Assembly (NCBI GenBank): GCA_964017235.1
Contig: OZ024931.1
Location: 139,626,033 to 139,690,032 of the forward strand
Length of the DNA stretch: 64,000 nucleotides
Direction: 5' to 3'
From: Sabellastarte sp. h YS-2021
Taxonomy: Eukaryota; Annelida; Polychaeta; Sabellida; Sabellidae
Shown: positions 30,791-43,885 of the stretch, piece by piece
Layout of the letters: each line of letters begins with the position of its first letter
Position numbering within the stretch: position 1 is the first letter of the stretch
Notes under the pieces: generated by a model
The model's database searches: none
Seen by the model: the letters and a program-made list of their open reading frames with translations, nothing else
Told to the model about the DNA's origin: nothing
Position numbers and translations under genes: made by a program

Positions 30791-33700
30791 AAAAAGTTCT
30801 AGCAATCAGATCCAAAATGGTGGCCCTAAGGAAAATGTAAGCTCAAAACTCAGCCTGTCCGTTAACTGAATGCAAGGCCCCAGATAATTGTAATTACCAC
30901 TACTTGCAATATACTTATGTAAACCCACGGGATTCAAAGAGTAATACCTGTCTAAATCTCAGAAGGGGAATCATGTGATTAAGCCCAATTAGACTTTAAA
31001 CTGGTTAGATGTATCAACCCAACTTCAATCCTTTCCTGTATAAGACACCTTTGGAGATCTACGCATTGGTATTTAATACAAGAGAAATCAAGATGTCTGA
31101 CTTTGGCTGGGCTCCGGCCAATCTTAGCATGGCTTGTTCCATGTCAAATTTGAGATGTATAGCATCGCGTATGTGACCACAAAAAGGTACCTTGACATCC
31201 AACACTAGACTCAAGACCTTACAGTCACCATTCTGCCTGGCAAGACTAGTTGACTCAGGCTGCCCAGATGAAAGATGCCCAGATAGATGAAAATGATCAC
31301 CTGTATACTTTAATCAACTTTCCAAAACATAGACTGACACAAATATTTTCATTCACACCCAAAACTATCGAAAAATGTCAGAATCCTGGTAGAAACAAGG
31401 TGTTCACACAAACTTAAGCAAAAATTCACAAAATACACGTGCATGTGGCTTCAATGAAACTAACAAAGTTTTTTTAATGTCATTCCATTCATTTCAACAC
31501 AATAAATAAAGTACAGACAATATTTTATACTTTAACTGACCATGTGGCCTGAGGACATTTTAACCATTATTGACCAATTCAAGATTCACCAAAGCCATTG
31601 TTTCCACTGGGGGGTGAAAGTCAAGGGTTTCCCTTGCCCAAAGTGTCAGGATGTGTTGTTGATGGGATGGAAAAACATTACTGGACAGATTTCTGACAGA
31701 AAACCACAGCAACTGTAAAGCCATTTCTAACTTTTCTACTCCATGTGGGGGAGTCCAACGAACACCCCAAGTGGTGGGAAACAAGTGTGCTTCCCAGTAA
31801 GCTGCCACGTCACATTGTTTTTATGTATGATGCAAAAACTCACTCAAAGTATCACTCTTATGTCTTTTATTCCAGCTCATTTTAAATTTTGTCTTTTAGT
31901 CTAAAATACTATTACGAAATCTTTCACAATATCGTATTGGTAATACTGCATAATTTCATATGAATTATGATGAGATTCTGTAATAACACACCGATATAAA
32001 CTATTTTAAATCTTTTTCCATAATGTACTCTTTTGTATACATTTGTTGCGGGTGTTTATGGTAAAACATAGTATTTTAATAATATCTATTAATATCTGAT
32101 AGTTTATGAAATAACTTTTGACAAGGGGTGTTGTTACAGTAACCAGTATACTTGGATCACACTTCATTTAGTTGCGTTTCAGGCCTGCTCCCCTCAGCAA
32201 TTGTTGCAACTTGTTATGTATTTCCTTAATAATTTATTTATAACTTTTCCTTCTCATGTATTACTGACTGGTTTAATAAAGTTTTATAGTATTTAGAAAA
32301 TCTTTTATGTTGTCAGAAACTTATCACTATGTTACAAGATAGTGTGCAAATGACATTATTAGTAAATTTCTGAAATTAAATTACTTGGCCAAGTAACTTA
32401 GCAGGGGTGCCCAGTAGGGTGTTGATCTTCAGAGTGTTGGGCCTAGGATTCAAAGGTCTGAAGATGACGTCACCTTTTCCTATTCCAGTAATTATTCGTC
32501 AATACAGAAAAATAATCATTCAATCTTTTTCTAGGTCTCTTGACAAGTTCAAACCTACACGCAACTATCATTTGGTATGAACGAATGATTGGTTCTATGT
32601 GCAACTTTAGCTCAAAGTGATCATGAGGCCCAAATTCTAATTGTATCCTTTGGTTCAAATCTGGAGTTGTTGTTGTTTTTGGATGTGTTTTCTGCTTAAC
32701 TTTGCCTGGGCCTAGTGACTGACATATAGGTACCCTTTTTATTTGCCTCAATCTCAAATGGGGCTACACTACAAAAGGAATCCTTTTATCATGAGAATAG
32801 ACAATATATATATATATGTGTGTTAAGCCTTTTCCACTTGTGACTGATTCTTTATGATTCTATATATATTTGGAAACTTAATCCCCTAAATATTGTTAAT
32901 TGACATATGTTGTGTGTTCTGGGATGGGCTGTTGTAAGTGTATGACTTGCAGGTGGATGATAATGAAGAATTAGGGGTTTTAACAGTCATGCCTTTCTTC
33001 TGGAGTTTATTTATGTCATCTATAACAATTTCATTTTTGTCAAACTAACGTAATTGGAATAACGTTATTGATTATGTGATAGCTATAAACGATATTTGAT
33101 TGTATGGTTCAAGGACCAAAGCTTTGTATTCTATTCCGAAATCCCTTATCTCAAACAGCAGAATAACTTGTATACCATCACTTGATTTAAAGGAAATTTA
33201 ATAAAACTGTAACATCGATCAATTTGTCAGAACAATGCAAGTTCTGTAATAAGGTTCACAGCATTTGAATTTTGTCTTTAGGTTGGGTATAGGGTTGCAA
33301 TAAAGATAAAAAAGGTTTTGTTCTCAGTTTTGTCAGACACATATTACAACTTCTAAACAAGTATAATGTGTTGTAAGAATTGTAACAATATGTAAGTAAA
33401 TATCAGATGGCGATGTTTACTCTTTCATCAATTTTTACATATGATTTTCATTATTTGCCACAACATAAACAATAAAATTTATACTTTTTCAGCGGTATAA
33501 CCCCTGCCTGCGCATTGGTATGATTGTGAGCATACCCACTGTATTCTTGTTATAAGATCTTCACTTATATTTTGGCCCTAATAAGAACAAAACACCATTT
33601 CAAGAATAACGCATCATTCAGCATCTTTTAACAAAAATCAGCCTTTTTGATGCAGCAGACACTCACATACAGAAGTTTGTTACAACTGTAAATCGCACCT

Positions 33701-34155
33701 GGGAGGATATTTGTGTATTGTGTTATGTAATTCTATTTGACTCATATCTGATATTTTCCTGATATAAAAACAAATTATCGTTGATAAAATATAACTAAAT
33801 AAAATCTTTGTTCTAATTCCAACACTGAAACGTGGTCTTGAATGTTTTCCAGTATGTGTTTTGTGAGTTACAAGTCAAAGTGTAACTAAGAAAGTCATCA
33901 CTGAAGCAACTTAGATAATTTGATTATTTGACCTCTTTAAACTTTGTCGATCCTCATTTAGAGCTATATAGCTTCACTTAAAGTTAGTAGATTAATGGAC
34001 AACTTTGGATATACATAGTTGGCTGAAGTGTACACTTTCCTTTTCAAAATATTGTCACTATTTATTTACGCTAAAATATATAATTTTTTGCTAATTTTCT
34101 GCAAAAAATAGTGAAGCATGAGTATTTCATTTCTAAAAAGGGAAACATTTTATGT
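30791..34155. other. Intergenic; possible decayed retroelement traces, no gene supported
   Basis: An 82-codon frame at 31560-31808 (minus) has a composition that might be a relic of an RNase H domain, but no catalytic residues can be placed. A short (AT)n lies near 32803. The rest is AT-rich and featureless. Confidence 0.35.
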
Positions 34156-34156
34156 G

Positions 34157-34708
34157 CTATTCACACTATAGGTGGTCGTCCAGCAGTTAGAAGTTTTTCT
34201 GGTCAGCGGAACCGTCTCCCAGGTGACCCCATTTCATCCGAGTTGTTCCCACTACAGGTGAATGCCCAATATTGAACACAGTGTTTTAACCATCAATGAC
34301 AGTCAGATGACAGTACTAAAACGTTGGTCACCATAACGCAACCTCCATTAACCTTAACTCAACTTCAGCATAACGTCTAATACCTTGTCCCCATATTACA
34401 CTGATAGATGACTGAATCACAGCTTTATGTACACCAAAGACCACACCTTCGGTCACCATAGTTAGAAATTCATGCATGCTTGCACAAAATCGTCTGACCA
34501 TGCTTATAGTATCAAAATCAGTGGCAAAAATTTTAACCAATTTAAAACTTCCGTTTAAACTCAGTAAACAGGACTCACAAGGTTGTGGAAGGTTATCCAC
34601 TGACTCAAAAAGGTCACACAGGGACTTCACACGGTGATTCAAGAACAGCAACATTTCCCCAAATGTGGCCTACCCCATGTGTGATATACCTCCTGTAGTG
34701 TGAATGGG
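34157..34708. mobile_element. TIR element, about 550 bp, enclosing an intact 108-codon ORF
   Basis: The left end CTATTCACACTATAGGTGG and the right end (reverse complement) CCATTCACACTACAGGAGG are inverted copies. Inside, the minus strand has an uninterrupted frame from 34654 to 34328. No target-site duplication is obvious. Confidence 0.5.
34328..34654 (-). CDS. Hypothetical 108-aa protein inside a TIR element
   Basis: Intact frame beginning MLLFLNHRVKSLCDLFESVD and ending EVALW. I recognise no domain. The composition is ordinary, with four Cys and no repeats. As it lies between inverted ends it may be a relic of a transposase or chance. Confidence that it is translated is low. Confidence 0.25.
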   Translation of the reverse strand: MLLFLNHRVKSLCDLFESVDNLPQPCESCLLSLNGSFKLVKIFATDFDTISMVRRFCASMHEFLTMVTEGVVFGVHKAVIQSSISVIWGQGIRRYAEVELRLMEVALW

Positions 34709-35816
34709 ATATTAAGATTTATGTCATAGCGGTAGTTTATGTAGAACACACCTTTTGTCAACCCTACTAACAGTCAATAACACAGATGCTGAGACAAATT
34801 AGATTATATACTGACATACTGATATAATATGATATTTCTTCATTCCCCTTTCTTCCATCTTATAACATCTTCCCCATGTCTTTGATCTGGGCTACAGATG
34901 TTTGTACAATGCCAGATGACACACACGTTCAAGTTCTCCAAGAGAGCACAGGTAATAAGTTTATGAAAGGACTTACCCAAGATATGACTTAATTAGGCTT
35001 ATCTTGTCTGTATATGTATTCAAAACTTATTTAAACGAAGAATTGTAATAATACATTGAATAAATATTGCATTTGCTCACCTTTACACATATCTTAAGTG
35101 GGGATGTTTATCTCTAGCACTATCAGCATCTTAGGCCACTTGTGTACTGTTTTGACTATTACTTGACAACAAGAAACAGGTGACAATATTCAAAGTCTAT
35201 CATTTTTAAAAGTAATCATCTTAACTTCATGTAACTTTTCAAGAAACTAGTTGAGTTAGTCAATTACCATAAACAAAGCAAATATATGCCTCTTTATTGC
35301 CAAAAGTAGCTGGTTTTGTTATTTTTTTTCTTGTCACTGACAACGATATTTTTATTTCCTGATCTTTGGAAGCATGCTCAATAAAAGTTACAATATTATT
35401 TTTGAACTTAATCTACAATTGTTGATTCAAATCTAGACATTTGCATTCAGTATGTGCATTTACACCTGACTACATATTTTCTACTGTACTCTTCGATGAT
35501 ATGGAGTACCTACTCGCAGGATGAACACTCTTAGAAGATTTAACATACATTTTTCAATTCATTATTATCATGAAACTAATCGTGAACAATGTTGCCATGT
35601 TCAAGCAGGTATATCAAAGAGTAGACGGAAATTTGACAGTTATTGCAGAATGTTATCTGTTATCAAGTTCACAAACATGAGGGAAAAGGGGGATGACTCA
35701 GTGCTCTGTGTAAATTAATCGTGTTAGCAAAACGTGAATTGAAAATCAATAATTAATCATTACAATCAAATTCCAATCAGTCGAAAAAAAGCTAAATTCG
35801 GTTTTAGAACCAACTA
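34709..35816. other. Intergenic, no gene seen
   Basis: AT-rich, no supported features. Confidence 0.4.
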
Positions 35817-36373
35817 CCCAGTAAACATTTTTGGGTTTTGCAAATGTTTGAAAGGAAACGTTTGGCAAAGGTTAAAAAATGATTGGCATGAAAACCATTT
35901 GTAATGGAATGTTTTAAAAACATTTTATGAAAACCTTTTATTAAACGTTTAACGATAAATGCTAGAAACACGGTATAAATGAACATAAAATAATGTCTGA
36001 ATAATAATGGGGTCAGAGGTCAAATTCAATATCTTTGTATGGTTGCTCACTATTGAAAATATTTTTACGTCTAAAATTGTAAGATAGGGGCTTAGATATT
36101 GCGCCCCCATTGAATTCATACTTTTAGGGATTGCATGTGGGGCAATTTTTGACAAAGTCCTCTAAAATCCCCTATCATTGCTCAAGACCATCTTTGTTTG
36201 GACATGCAGATCTATGAAGGTGAAGGTTTAAAATTATAGGTTTAAAAACATTTTTGATAGAATGTTTTTAAAACATTTGACAAGCAATGTTTTTTTTAAA
36301 CATTTTATGTGTACTGTTTATCAAACATATCATGATTTAAACCATTAAAAAAACATTTCTAATGTTTACTGGG
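35817..36373. mobile_element. MITE with CCCAGTAAACATT ends and TA duplication
   Basis: CCCAGTAAACATT at 35817 and AATGTTTACTGGG ending at 36373 form perfect 13-bp inverted ends flanked by TA on both sides (35815-35816 and 36374-36375), as for Tc1/mariner-type insertions. The inside has many AAACATTTT/AAAATGTTT words, so the element is largely self-complementary. Non-coding. Confidence 0.75.
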
Positions 36374-37659
36374 TAAATCTGTAGGCTTTAGAGAATGGAG
36401 CTTTCAGTGGTATCCGGTGACAGATTTGATTGACATCTCACAGACAAATGAAATCTTACAGGAAATCCAATGAAAATGAGGCTTGATAAACAAACAGCCA
36501 TATTGTTTCCTGGAAACACTTGTTTACACACTGATAGCCTCTAAAATATTTAATTATTTTATGTTGCATTATTAAAAAATAACTTGTCTGGAGTTGTTAC
36601 ATGCATATTTTTTCATACTCTTTTTTACTGAAATGCAGTGTGATGCAATATATACCACCACAAATTAATATTTCTATTTTTGCCACTTTGCTTTTTACTT
36701 CCTGGTTTTGACCATTTGTCTGTGGTCCTGTTTAACACCAAAATAAAAGTAAATAATTTTAATGTCAGTATGTCTATATCATACATAAATGTTTATAATA
36801 ATATAAATATTTATTGTCAAGAGTTTATTTTTAAATTACATTCTCCCTTTTAAGTTTTGTTCATTTTGTTGAAAATTCACGGTGATTTGCTGCCTTTTTC
36901 AAATGGCTATTTTTGTCAGAACATATTCGAATGTATAATATGTGGGTGGAGCTTAGGGAAGCTCATCCATGTTTTCTCTAACATTAACCATATACTGTAA
37001 ACTTTCTTAGAAAGAGGAAAATTTACAAATTATTGTTTTCAACTCACTCAATTAATTTTTCAATGTGACGATGTAATATCTCCTGGTCAACCAGACAGTT
37101 GCAATACACATTGTTGAACTCTTAGTTATTTTTCGTCCTAACTTTATCAGTATTGGCCTACAATCTCACATTTCTGTAGAAACAGTCTGAGTGTCACAAC
37201 TTTACAATTACTGGGCACATGCTATTTTTGTAACGTCGTCTTATTTCCTGTCATGTATACAATGGAGTGGATTTTACAGTAACTTAGTGTATGCAGTTGA
37301 TGGTAACTGTACTTTTACCGTCTAAATAAGCTACATGTTTTATTTTAAGAAAATAATTTTGAATTATGTTGTATTTACAATGGATGCAACTGAGTTGTGA
37401 AAACAAATTTAATTTACATTTAATTGCTATCCAAAAATGACTAATTGGAACATCTGAAAAACACAAATACCGCTTTTTTTAAAAGAAAGCTTGTTCCGTC
37501 ACTGGTAATTTTCTCAATTTTTTCCGAGTCAACATATCTGTAGGTACCAGTTTTCCAACTATTTTCATGAATTTAGTATTAAAATTGTGAATTATTTTTA
37601 TTATACAATAACACTTTTATTATCTAAACATGGAATGAGCAAGATTCTATTTGCTTAAT
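36374..37659. other. Intergenic, no gene seen
   Basis: AT-rich, no supported features. Confidence 0.4.
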
Positions 37660-37765
37660 AAGAGAGTGGGTCATGGTCATACAACAGATTTGAACCCACA
37701 ACATCAGAGGTGACAGCAAAATTATAAGATGCTAACCTTATCAACCTACAAGGACACCAAAATAT
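37660..37765 (-). repeat. tRNA-related SINE-like head
   Basis: On the minus strand, GTAGGTTGATAAGGTTAGCA (A-box-like) is followed about 45 bp later by GGTTCAAATC (B-box). The acceptor stem does not pair, so it is not a tRNA gene. Boundaries are uncertain. Confidence 0.35.
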
Positions 37766-37934
37766 TTGAGGGATAGTGGAAAATAGTTCATAAAATATTT
37801 GTATAATAGGAGGGTTACTTTGCATTTTCTATAAAAGTTAATTCTATTAAAAATTTAATATAAACCTTGGCCACGTAGCTCCACTGTTTTGATATTTTGG
37901 CTGTGTTACAATTCAATCCCATTAAACATTAAAA

Positions 37935-38945
37935 ATATTGACTTATTGACTCAATGACTTATTGAATCCATCTATACCCGATAATTTGTTATTTTTTATT
38001 GATTGATGATAGTTTTGCTATTGTCAATTTTCCTTCCAATTCAGCCAACTGGTCATTTGTCAGTTTTGCTTGGGACACGAGAGTGATTTTTGAGAAGCTT
38101 TTGACTATATGTAATAATTGTTTTTGATCTGAGAGAGTCATACCGCAATCTATATTCACTTGTTTTATCGTCTTTTTTTCTTCATAGTTTGTGCATTCTA
38201 AAGACAATAGGCATTTCTAAGGGTTTTCACCCTGGTTTAGGCAATCTACCCTTGTTCTTGTTATGATGCGCTTTAATTGAGGTTTCCATAATGCTTCTAG
38301 TTTTTCCTTCTCATCTGATATTTTGCTTACATTCTCGACACTATTTCGACTTCAAGGATTTCAATTTTAGCATTATTTTCTTCTAGATGGCGTATTTTAT
38401 AGTTTCGCCCCTCAATTGTTCCAAGATATTTTCAGGACAAAGGCAGTCAGATGTATATTTTCTTTAGAGAGGTCAGAAATTTTTTGATGCTGTATACTTT
38501 AGCTGCATAGTTAATTATCTCCTTGTCAATTGTTTTGTTAATTAGAGTTAACTAGTCTGGGTCTTTTAAGAGTGAACAATTTCATTTTCAAACACCTTTC
38601 GCTCTTATAAAATTGTTTAATTTTATGTTCAACTCTTTAAAGGAATGGTCTGACCAATAGCCAGGTTTGATATTACATTCCGTTATTAAATCTGGCATTG
38701 TATTTGAGACTATGAAATAGTCTAGTCTTGCCTGTTTAACTGGGTTTCTTTTGAACCAGGTATAGCACTTGGAAGTCTGATGCATGGTTTCAGATTACAT
38801 ATACTCATGGTGCCTAGAAATGCACCACAGGATAATGGATTATTAATATGTTTATAGTTATATGTATCTATTTCTGGCTCTAAGGTTAAATTTAGATCGC
38901 CACAAGCCAAAGTCATAATGATTAGATGGATGGTCACTCAACACC
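37935..38945 (-). pseudogene. L1/Tx1-type LINE fragment: endonuclease C-terminus and RT start
   Basis: Minus strand, several frames. GDLNLTLEPEIDTYNYKHIN (38900) is the N-Asp region of an apurinic-like endonuclease. CYTWFKRNPVKQARLDYFIV and IKPGYWSDHS carry the conserved RLDYF and SDH motifs. The linker then has GVWKFNNSLLKD-like text, and near 37960 NNKLSGIDGF, the start of RT. The catalytic RT palm is absent: the copy is truncated there. Several stops and frameshifts. An L1/Tx1-like clade is favoured by the KQARLD..SDHS and WKFNNSLL motifs. Confidence 0.75.
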
Positions 38946-39059
38946 ATAATTTTACTACATTAGCTAAAATGCCTTGAATGGGTTCACTCCCCACTTGTGC
39001 AACAGTTAATAAAAATTAACAGCAATTCCTCAAGTTTGTACCAACATTTAATACCTGAC

Positions 39060-39260
39060 TACTTTTGTTTCTATTTATTCTAACATACTACATTTCTTAC
39101 TCAAGTTTAATTACAACCTCATCGATGCAGACTCACTCCCACTCGGCAGAGAGGACATTCTCTGATAGATGGAGCAAATCTTGAACCAGAGGCTAAGATC
39201 AGAACTCTTGTGGATTTACAAACAACTTGTTGTTTTGCAACAACTAAGGTAAACCACATT
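39060..39260 (-). repeat. Dispersed repeat copy (also at 27.1 and 46.1 kb)
   Basis: TACTACATTTCTTACTCAAG, then CCTCATCGATGCAGACTCAC, GACATTCTCTGAT and CTTGTGGATTTACAA are shared almost exactly with 46115-46290, and inverted with 27092-27255. Confidence 0.7.
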
Positions 39261-39529
39261 AATAATCGTAAGTTTCACTCTCCATTTAAAAAAAAATGAT
39301 ATAGATGAGTAATAAAACTAGTGGTTTACACTTTGCAACTACACAGAAATTGTTCACCAGTTAGAGATTTCATAGCAAAAAATAGAACTAGATACTGGGA
39401 TTAATATATAAATTTAAGTCTATTATAATCTTGTAAGACAATAATTTGCATCCACAGTTTAATACGTTATATTTATTATAACACAGACCATAACTAGCAC
39501 ATTCGTGTGATTATTGACAAGTTAGTATT

Positions 39530-40850
39530 AAACTCTGACCTTGAGGCATCACAGCAACAAGGTCACTGAGGAAAGCTTAAAGAAGCTATTAACATGATAA
39601 TCTGACAGTTTACAGAATGCCATGATGGTTTGACCTTGATCAGTTGCACAAACCAAGGTCACTTGTGATAACAAAAACCCTAGCCAAAGAAACCCAACAA
39701 GCTTAAAAATTACAAATGAGTTTCAAAAACCATAGCCAAAGAAACCCAACAAGCCTAAAAATTACAAAGGAGTTACATAAAGTCCCATGAGAATGTAAAT
39801 GCCTGGCACTAAGCAGGTGAGGAGATGAACCACCAGTGACCCTTGATGTTAAGCCATAAGACCTTTTAGGCCAAGTTCAAGATGGGAGCTAAAAAGGTCA
39901 AATTTATAAGGGGATGTGAATCGAGTCTGTTGGAATGGGATTTGAGAAACCAACCAAACAGCCAAACTATGAATGTAGGTGCTGTTGAAAAGTTTGGGAA
40001 ACGGAGGAGGAAGGAGTAGGCACATTTCGTATGTACGACCAAGTAGCATCCCATTTCCAGCTGCCATGATGCATTATTTGCTGAGGGGGGAACCCATGAA
40101 GAAAAGCCAAGGTAGCCACAGACCACCTGAAATCATGAAAGGGTCAGTTTTGGTGAAATATGAAGGGTCATTAAAGGTTAGTAAAAAAATTTTTGTTAGA
40201 GAATCAGTCAAAGGGACTAATGCATGTGACCTGGAAAGCCGAAATACAGGGTCATTACTTGATCATGGTTGTATTGTAAGAAGTACATATAAAGCAGTTA
40301 CTGGACATACTGGTGAACTTTTTAGGAGTGGAAGTGGAAAGATCCTGATGTCAGATCTGGATTTGAGGGTCTTAGACCATTTGATAAGAAGGTTGGCCCC
40401 TTCAGGGGAGAAAATAATATCTCCTCTAACAACAGAGTTCGATATACTAGTGGATTGGGGAACACCTCTGTCAGTACAACTAGGGATGTCAACAGGGATA
40501 TCTATATAGGCATGCGCCTTAGGCTGCAGAGGTCGATCGATTTTTATTGACTTATAAATACTGCAATTGCTGATGTTGAAAGAGGGAAATGTCCAGGTTA
40601 TACATTATAAAGTGTGACCTAATACCTACCATATAATTCTGTATGTTGGCTTTAGAAAAATGGTTTTGATGGAGGTACCATTAAAGCTAACAAGCAAAAA
40701 TGATTTACCTGAAAGGTGGGCAGCCCAGCTGCCACCAAAAATGTGGAAACATACGGTCATAGGCTTTTCTAGTGGCTGTTCTGAAGGCAGAGGCCAATCT
40801 CAATCTCATACAGGCTGAGGTGGCCAGCTGGGGTGCAGGTAAAGGTTATT
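39530..40850 (-). pseudogene. Ngaro-like tyrosine recombinase, whole domain, decayed
   Basis: Minus strand. The N-terminal domain is at 40800-40640 (AFRTATRKAYDRMF then HFLVAAGLPTFQVNHF). The catalytic part runs from 40510: RGDIIFSPEGANLLIKWSKT, then LPLLKSSPVCPVTAL. The HxxR box at about 40125 reads HDFRWSVATLAF, followed by FPPQQIMHHGSWKWDATWSYI. Frameshifts and stops interrupt it. The 3' UTR, down to about 39530, contains TGACCTTGA and AAGGTCACT words. It ends abruptly at about 40850 against the truncated RT of the Nimb LINE. The matching gag and RNase H of the same kind of element sit on the other side of that LINE at 44413-45500. Confidence 0.75.
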
Positions 40851-42671
40851 CCTCTTAAGCCTACTTTATGTAGATCTCTTATTACACCATACTTCCATAC
40901 TGTATCGTAGGCTTTTTCTAAATAAAAAAATACAGAGACTACATGGTTGCCTTTTAAAAAGGAATCTCGAATAAAAGATTCAAGTCTAATTAATTGGTCT
41001 GTTGTAGTTCGACCTTTTCTAAAACCACTTTGATATTGTGTTAAAATATTGTTCTTCTCCAGGAACCAAACTAGTCTACTATTAATCATTCTTTCCATGG
41101 TTTTGCATAAACAGCTCATCAGAGATATTGGACGATAATTGGACGGGTTTTTTGAGTCTTTGCCTGGCTTAGGAACAGGTATTACAGTGGCCTCTTTCCA
41201 GCATTCAGGAATTTCACCTGAAGCCCATATATCATTAAATATATCAAGTAACACCATAAGTGAGTCTCTTGGCAGATGTTTAAGCAGTTGATAATGAATT
41301 TCATCTGGACCAGTGGCTGTGTCATGAGACTTTTTCAGAGCATCACATAGTTCTCTAATGCTAAACGGTACATTGTAGTTTTCAGAGTTGTCTGTGTCAA
41401 AATCTAGATGTTCTTTTTCTGCTTTCTCTTGATATTTTTGAAACTCTGCACGGTAATTATTCCTGCTGGATTTTTTGCTAATTTCTTGGGCCAACCTATT
41501 TGCTATGTCCACTCTTTCTGTTATTTTTGTCCCATCATTATTTTCCAGATGGTGTATTGTGGTGTTACTTTGCCACTTATTTTCCTGATCATTTCCCATA
41601 CCTTCTTTGTTGGTGTCTTTACATTTAGTTTTGATACATATTCATGCCATGATTTCTTTTTATTTTCTTTAATTATTTTACGAGCATTAGCTCGACAGTT
41701 TTTATATTCATTTATGTTATCTGATGTAGGATTTATACGGCATTTATCCATTGTATTTTAGCGAGCTTTAACAGCTTTTTTGCATTCAATGTTGAACCAT
41801 GGTTTGTAGCTACCAGTGGACTGTCCAGTTGACTTTGGCACACATTTTGTTGCTATGTCATTTAATTTATTTAAAAATGCAGGAAACTTTTCAGTTGTAT
41901 CAGTAAAACTATGCCTATTAATATTGAGACAACACTGAAGTTTGAATTTTGGCCAATCAGCCTTTTTAAGATTCCAACGAGGAACATTATCCTTAGGCAT
42001 ACTCTTAACTATATCAATTAAAATAGGAAAATGGTCACTACCACATTGATCTGAATGGACCTGCCATGCAAAATCTAGAAAAACAGATGCAGAACATAAA
42101 GACAAATCTATTGAGGTGAATGAACCAGATGCAGGATGAAAGTAGGTAGGTGACTTATCATTAAGCAAACAAATATCAGAGGATTCAAGAAGATGTTCAA
42201 CCTTATAGCCTAAACTATTAGATGAGGAACAACCCCATAAATCACTATGTGCATTTAAATCTCCAATAAATAAGGTGCAGGTAACTGGTTGACTAGATTA
42301 TCAATATCACTCTGTGCAACATTAGAACGTGGTGGAATATATACATTACACACAGTTATAGTTTTATGTAGAGATACTTTTACAGCAACTGCCTGCAGTT
42401 CTGTATCTAACTCAAGTACCTCATGCGGTACACCTTTCTTAACAAAAATAGAGCAGCCACCAGTGGCTCTCCCATCTACTTCAGACATACAAGTTTTAAA
42501 ATAATGATCAAAGCCTCTAATATTTACATTATCTGTATCTTTAAAATGAGTTTCCTGCAATGCTAAAATGTAGGGTCTAAAATTGGAAATTAAATTTTTA
42601 ATTTCTACATAGTTTGGCCTAAAGCCACGACATTTCCACTGTAGTATACTTTTATTTTTGTTTGGTTCCAT
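40851..42671 (-). pseudogene. Nimb LINE ORF2: endonuclease and truncated reverse transcriptase
   Basis: The N-terminus has the endonuclease motifs ILQWKCRGFRPNY, LALQETHF, RATGGCSIFVKKG and VCNVYIPP. A 1-base slip near 42260 shifts the GD.NAHSDLWG block into the next frame, which runs to a stop at 41758 and includes DLSLCSASVF and SDHFPI. Further frame changes occur near 41750 and 41560. RT text is intact from 41599: SNYRPISLMSCLCKTMERMI, QSGFRKGRTTTDQLIRLESF, VSVFFYLEKAYDTVWKYGV. It ends at GLRG near 40851, where Ngaro-like recombinase sequence begins. Part of the former ORF reading on after the junction is fusion text. Confidence 0.85.
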
Positions 42672-43885
42672 TATTTACATTTTTATTGCCACTCTGCCCT
42701 TGTGAATTTGTGATTGGGGATTCTTCGCAACTCATTTCTATGTCACTGTCACTCAAAACATCATATTTATCGTATTGTTTAACTGGGTCATCAGATCCCT
42801 TATGCTGTTTGGTCAAATATACCTTGCTCTGGCTTATTTTCAATTTGATGGGGTCATTTTGAGATGCACTTGTCTGACTTGATGCACTGGTTTTATTTAC
42901 TTTAGTTGTCTGTTTCTCAACCGCACACTTTTTGGGTTGTTTGGTACCTTCTGGCCATGTCATTTCTGTTTGTGTTGCTATGTTTGCTGTTTTCACCACA
43001 GGTTTGGTTGTTGCAGCTGCTTGGGCATAGGTTGATTTCACAGAATTAAATATATCCATTTGTTTCTTGGCTTCTGTATATGAAATCCCTCTTTCTGCCT
43101 TTATTATCTCAATTTCCTTTCCTTTTTTTCCATTTTGGACATTCTTTATCATTTGATGCATGCTTTCCTTGGCAATTTACGCATTTTGCTTCATTTCTAC
43201 ATTCTTGAGAGTCTGTATGATCTTCTTGCCCACATTTTGTGCAAACTTCATTCTTTCTGCAATTGAATTTAGTGTGACCAAACTTTTGACACTTATAGCA
43301 TCTGATGGGATTTGGTATGAACTGCGACACAGCCACCCTGTAGTAACCCACCCTGATGTATTTTGGCAAGGTCTGACTTTGGAATGTCAATATAAATGTC
43401 CCTGTTGGTTTCCTTTGTCCATCTCTAAATACCAATATCCTGTCCAGCTTTATGACACCTTCATCTTTTATTCCATCTAATATCTCTTCATCAGAACAGT
43501 CTTTTATATCTGGGCATCTAATGACCCCTTTCTTTGTGTTCAGGTTGTAGTGTGGTGATACAGTGATGGGGATAACATTGTCCATAGTCAAGTTCAGTTT
43601 GATCGTTTTCAATAGTTTGCTGCTTTGGTTTTCCTTGTCTAATTCAACCAAGTTGTCTCCATTCCTTAATTTCTTCATATTACAGGGATCAGATCCAAGA
43701 ACAGCAACAATGGCCTTGTTTACAGCAAATGGTGACAATTTTGACAGAGATCTCTCATTGTCTGTACCTTTTACTAACAGAAATCGCGGCCATGTACAAA
43801 TCTGAACAGAATCCAAGTTCGAAGTCATGAAATCAGGCGAAGTTCTAATCCTTTTCCTATCAGTCATTTGGGTATTTTGTGTAGC
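42652..43885 (-). pseudogene. Nimb LINE ORF1, nucleic-acid-binding protein with CCHC knuckles
   Basis: The start MATQNTQMTDRKR is taken at 43885, although the frame is open from 43981. An RRM-like middle is followed by three CCHC-type zinc knuckles near 43250-43130 (CYKCQKFGHTKFNC, CTKCGQEDHTDSQEC, CVNCQGKHASNDKEC). One frameshift near 43120, in a T-run, moves the C-terminal 160 or so residues into another frame ending at 42652. The C-terminus is Lys/Thr/Ser-rich and ends 20 bases inside the ORF2 start, so the two frames overlap slightly. ORF1p of such LINEs packages RNA. Confidence 0.85.

Noticed and set aside
31560..31808. 82-codon minus-strand frame, possible RNase H relic
   Set aside because: A loose resemblance only; no catalytic residues can be placed.
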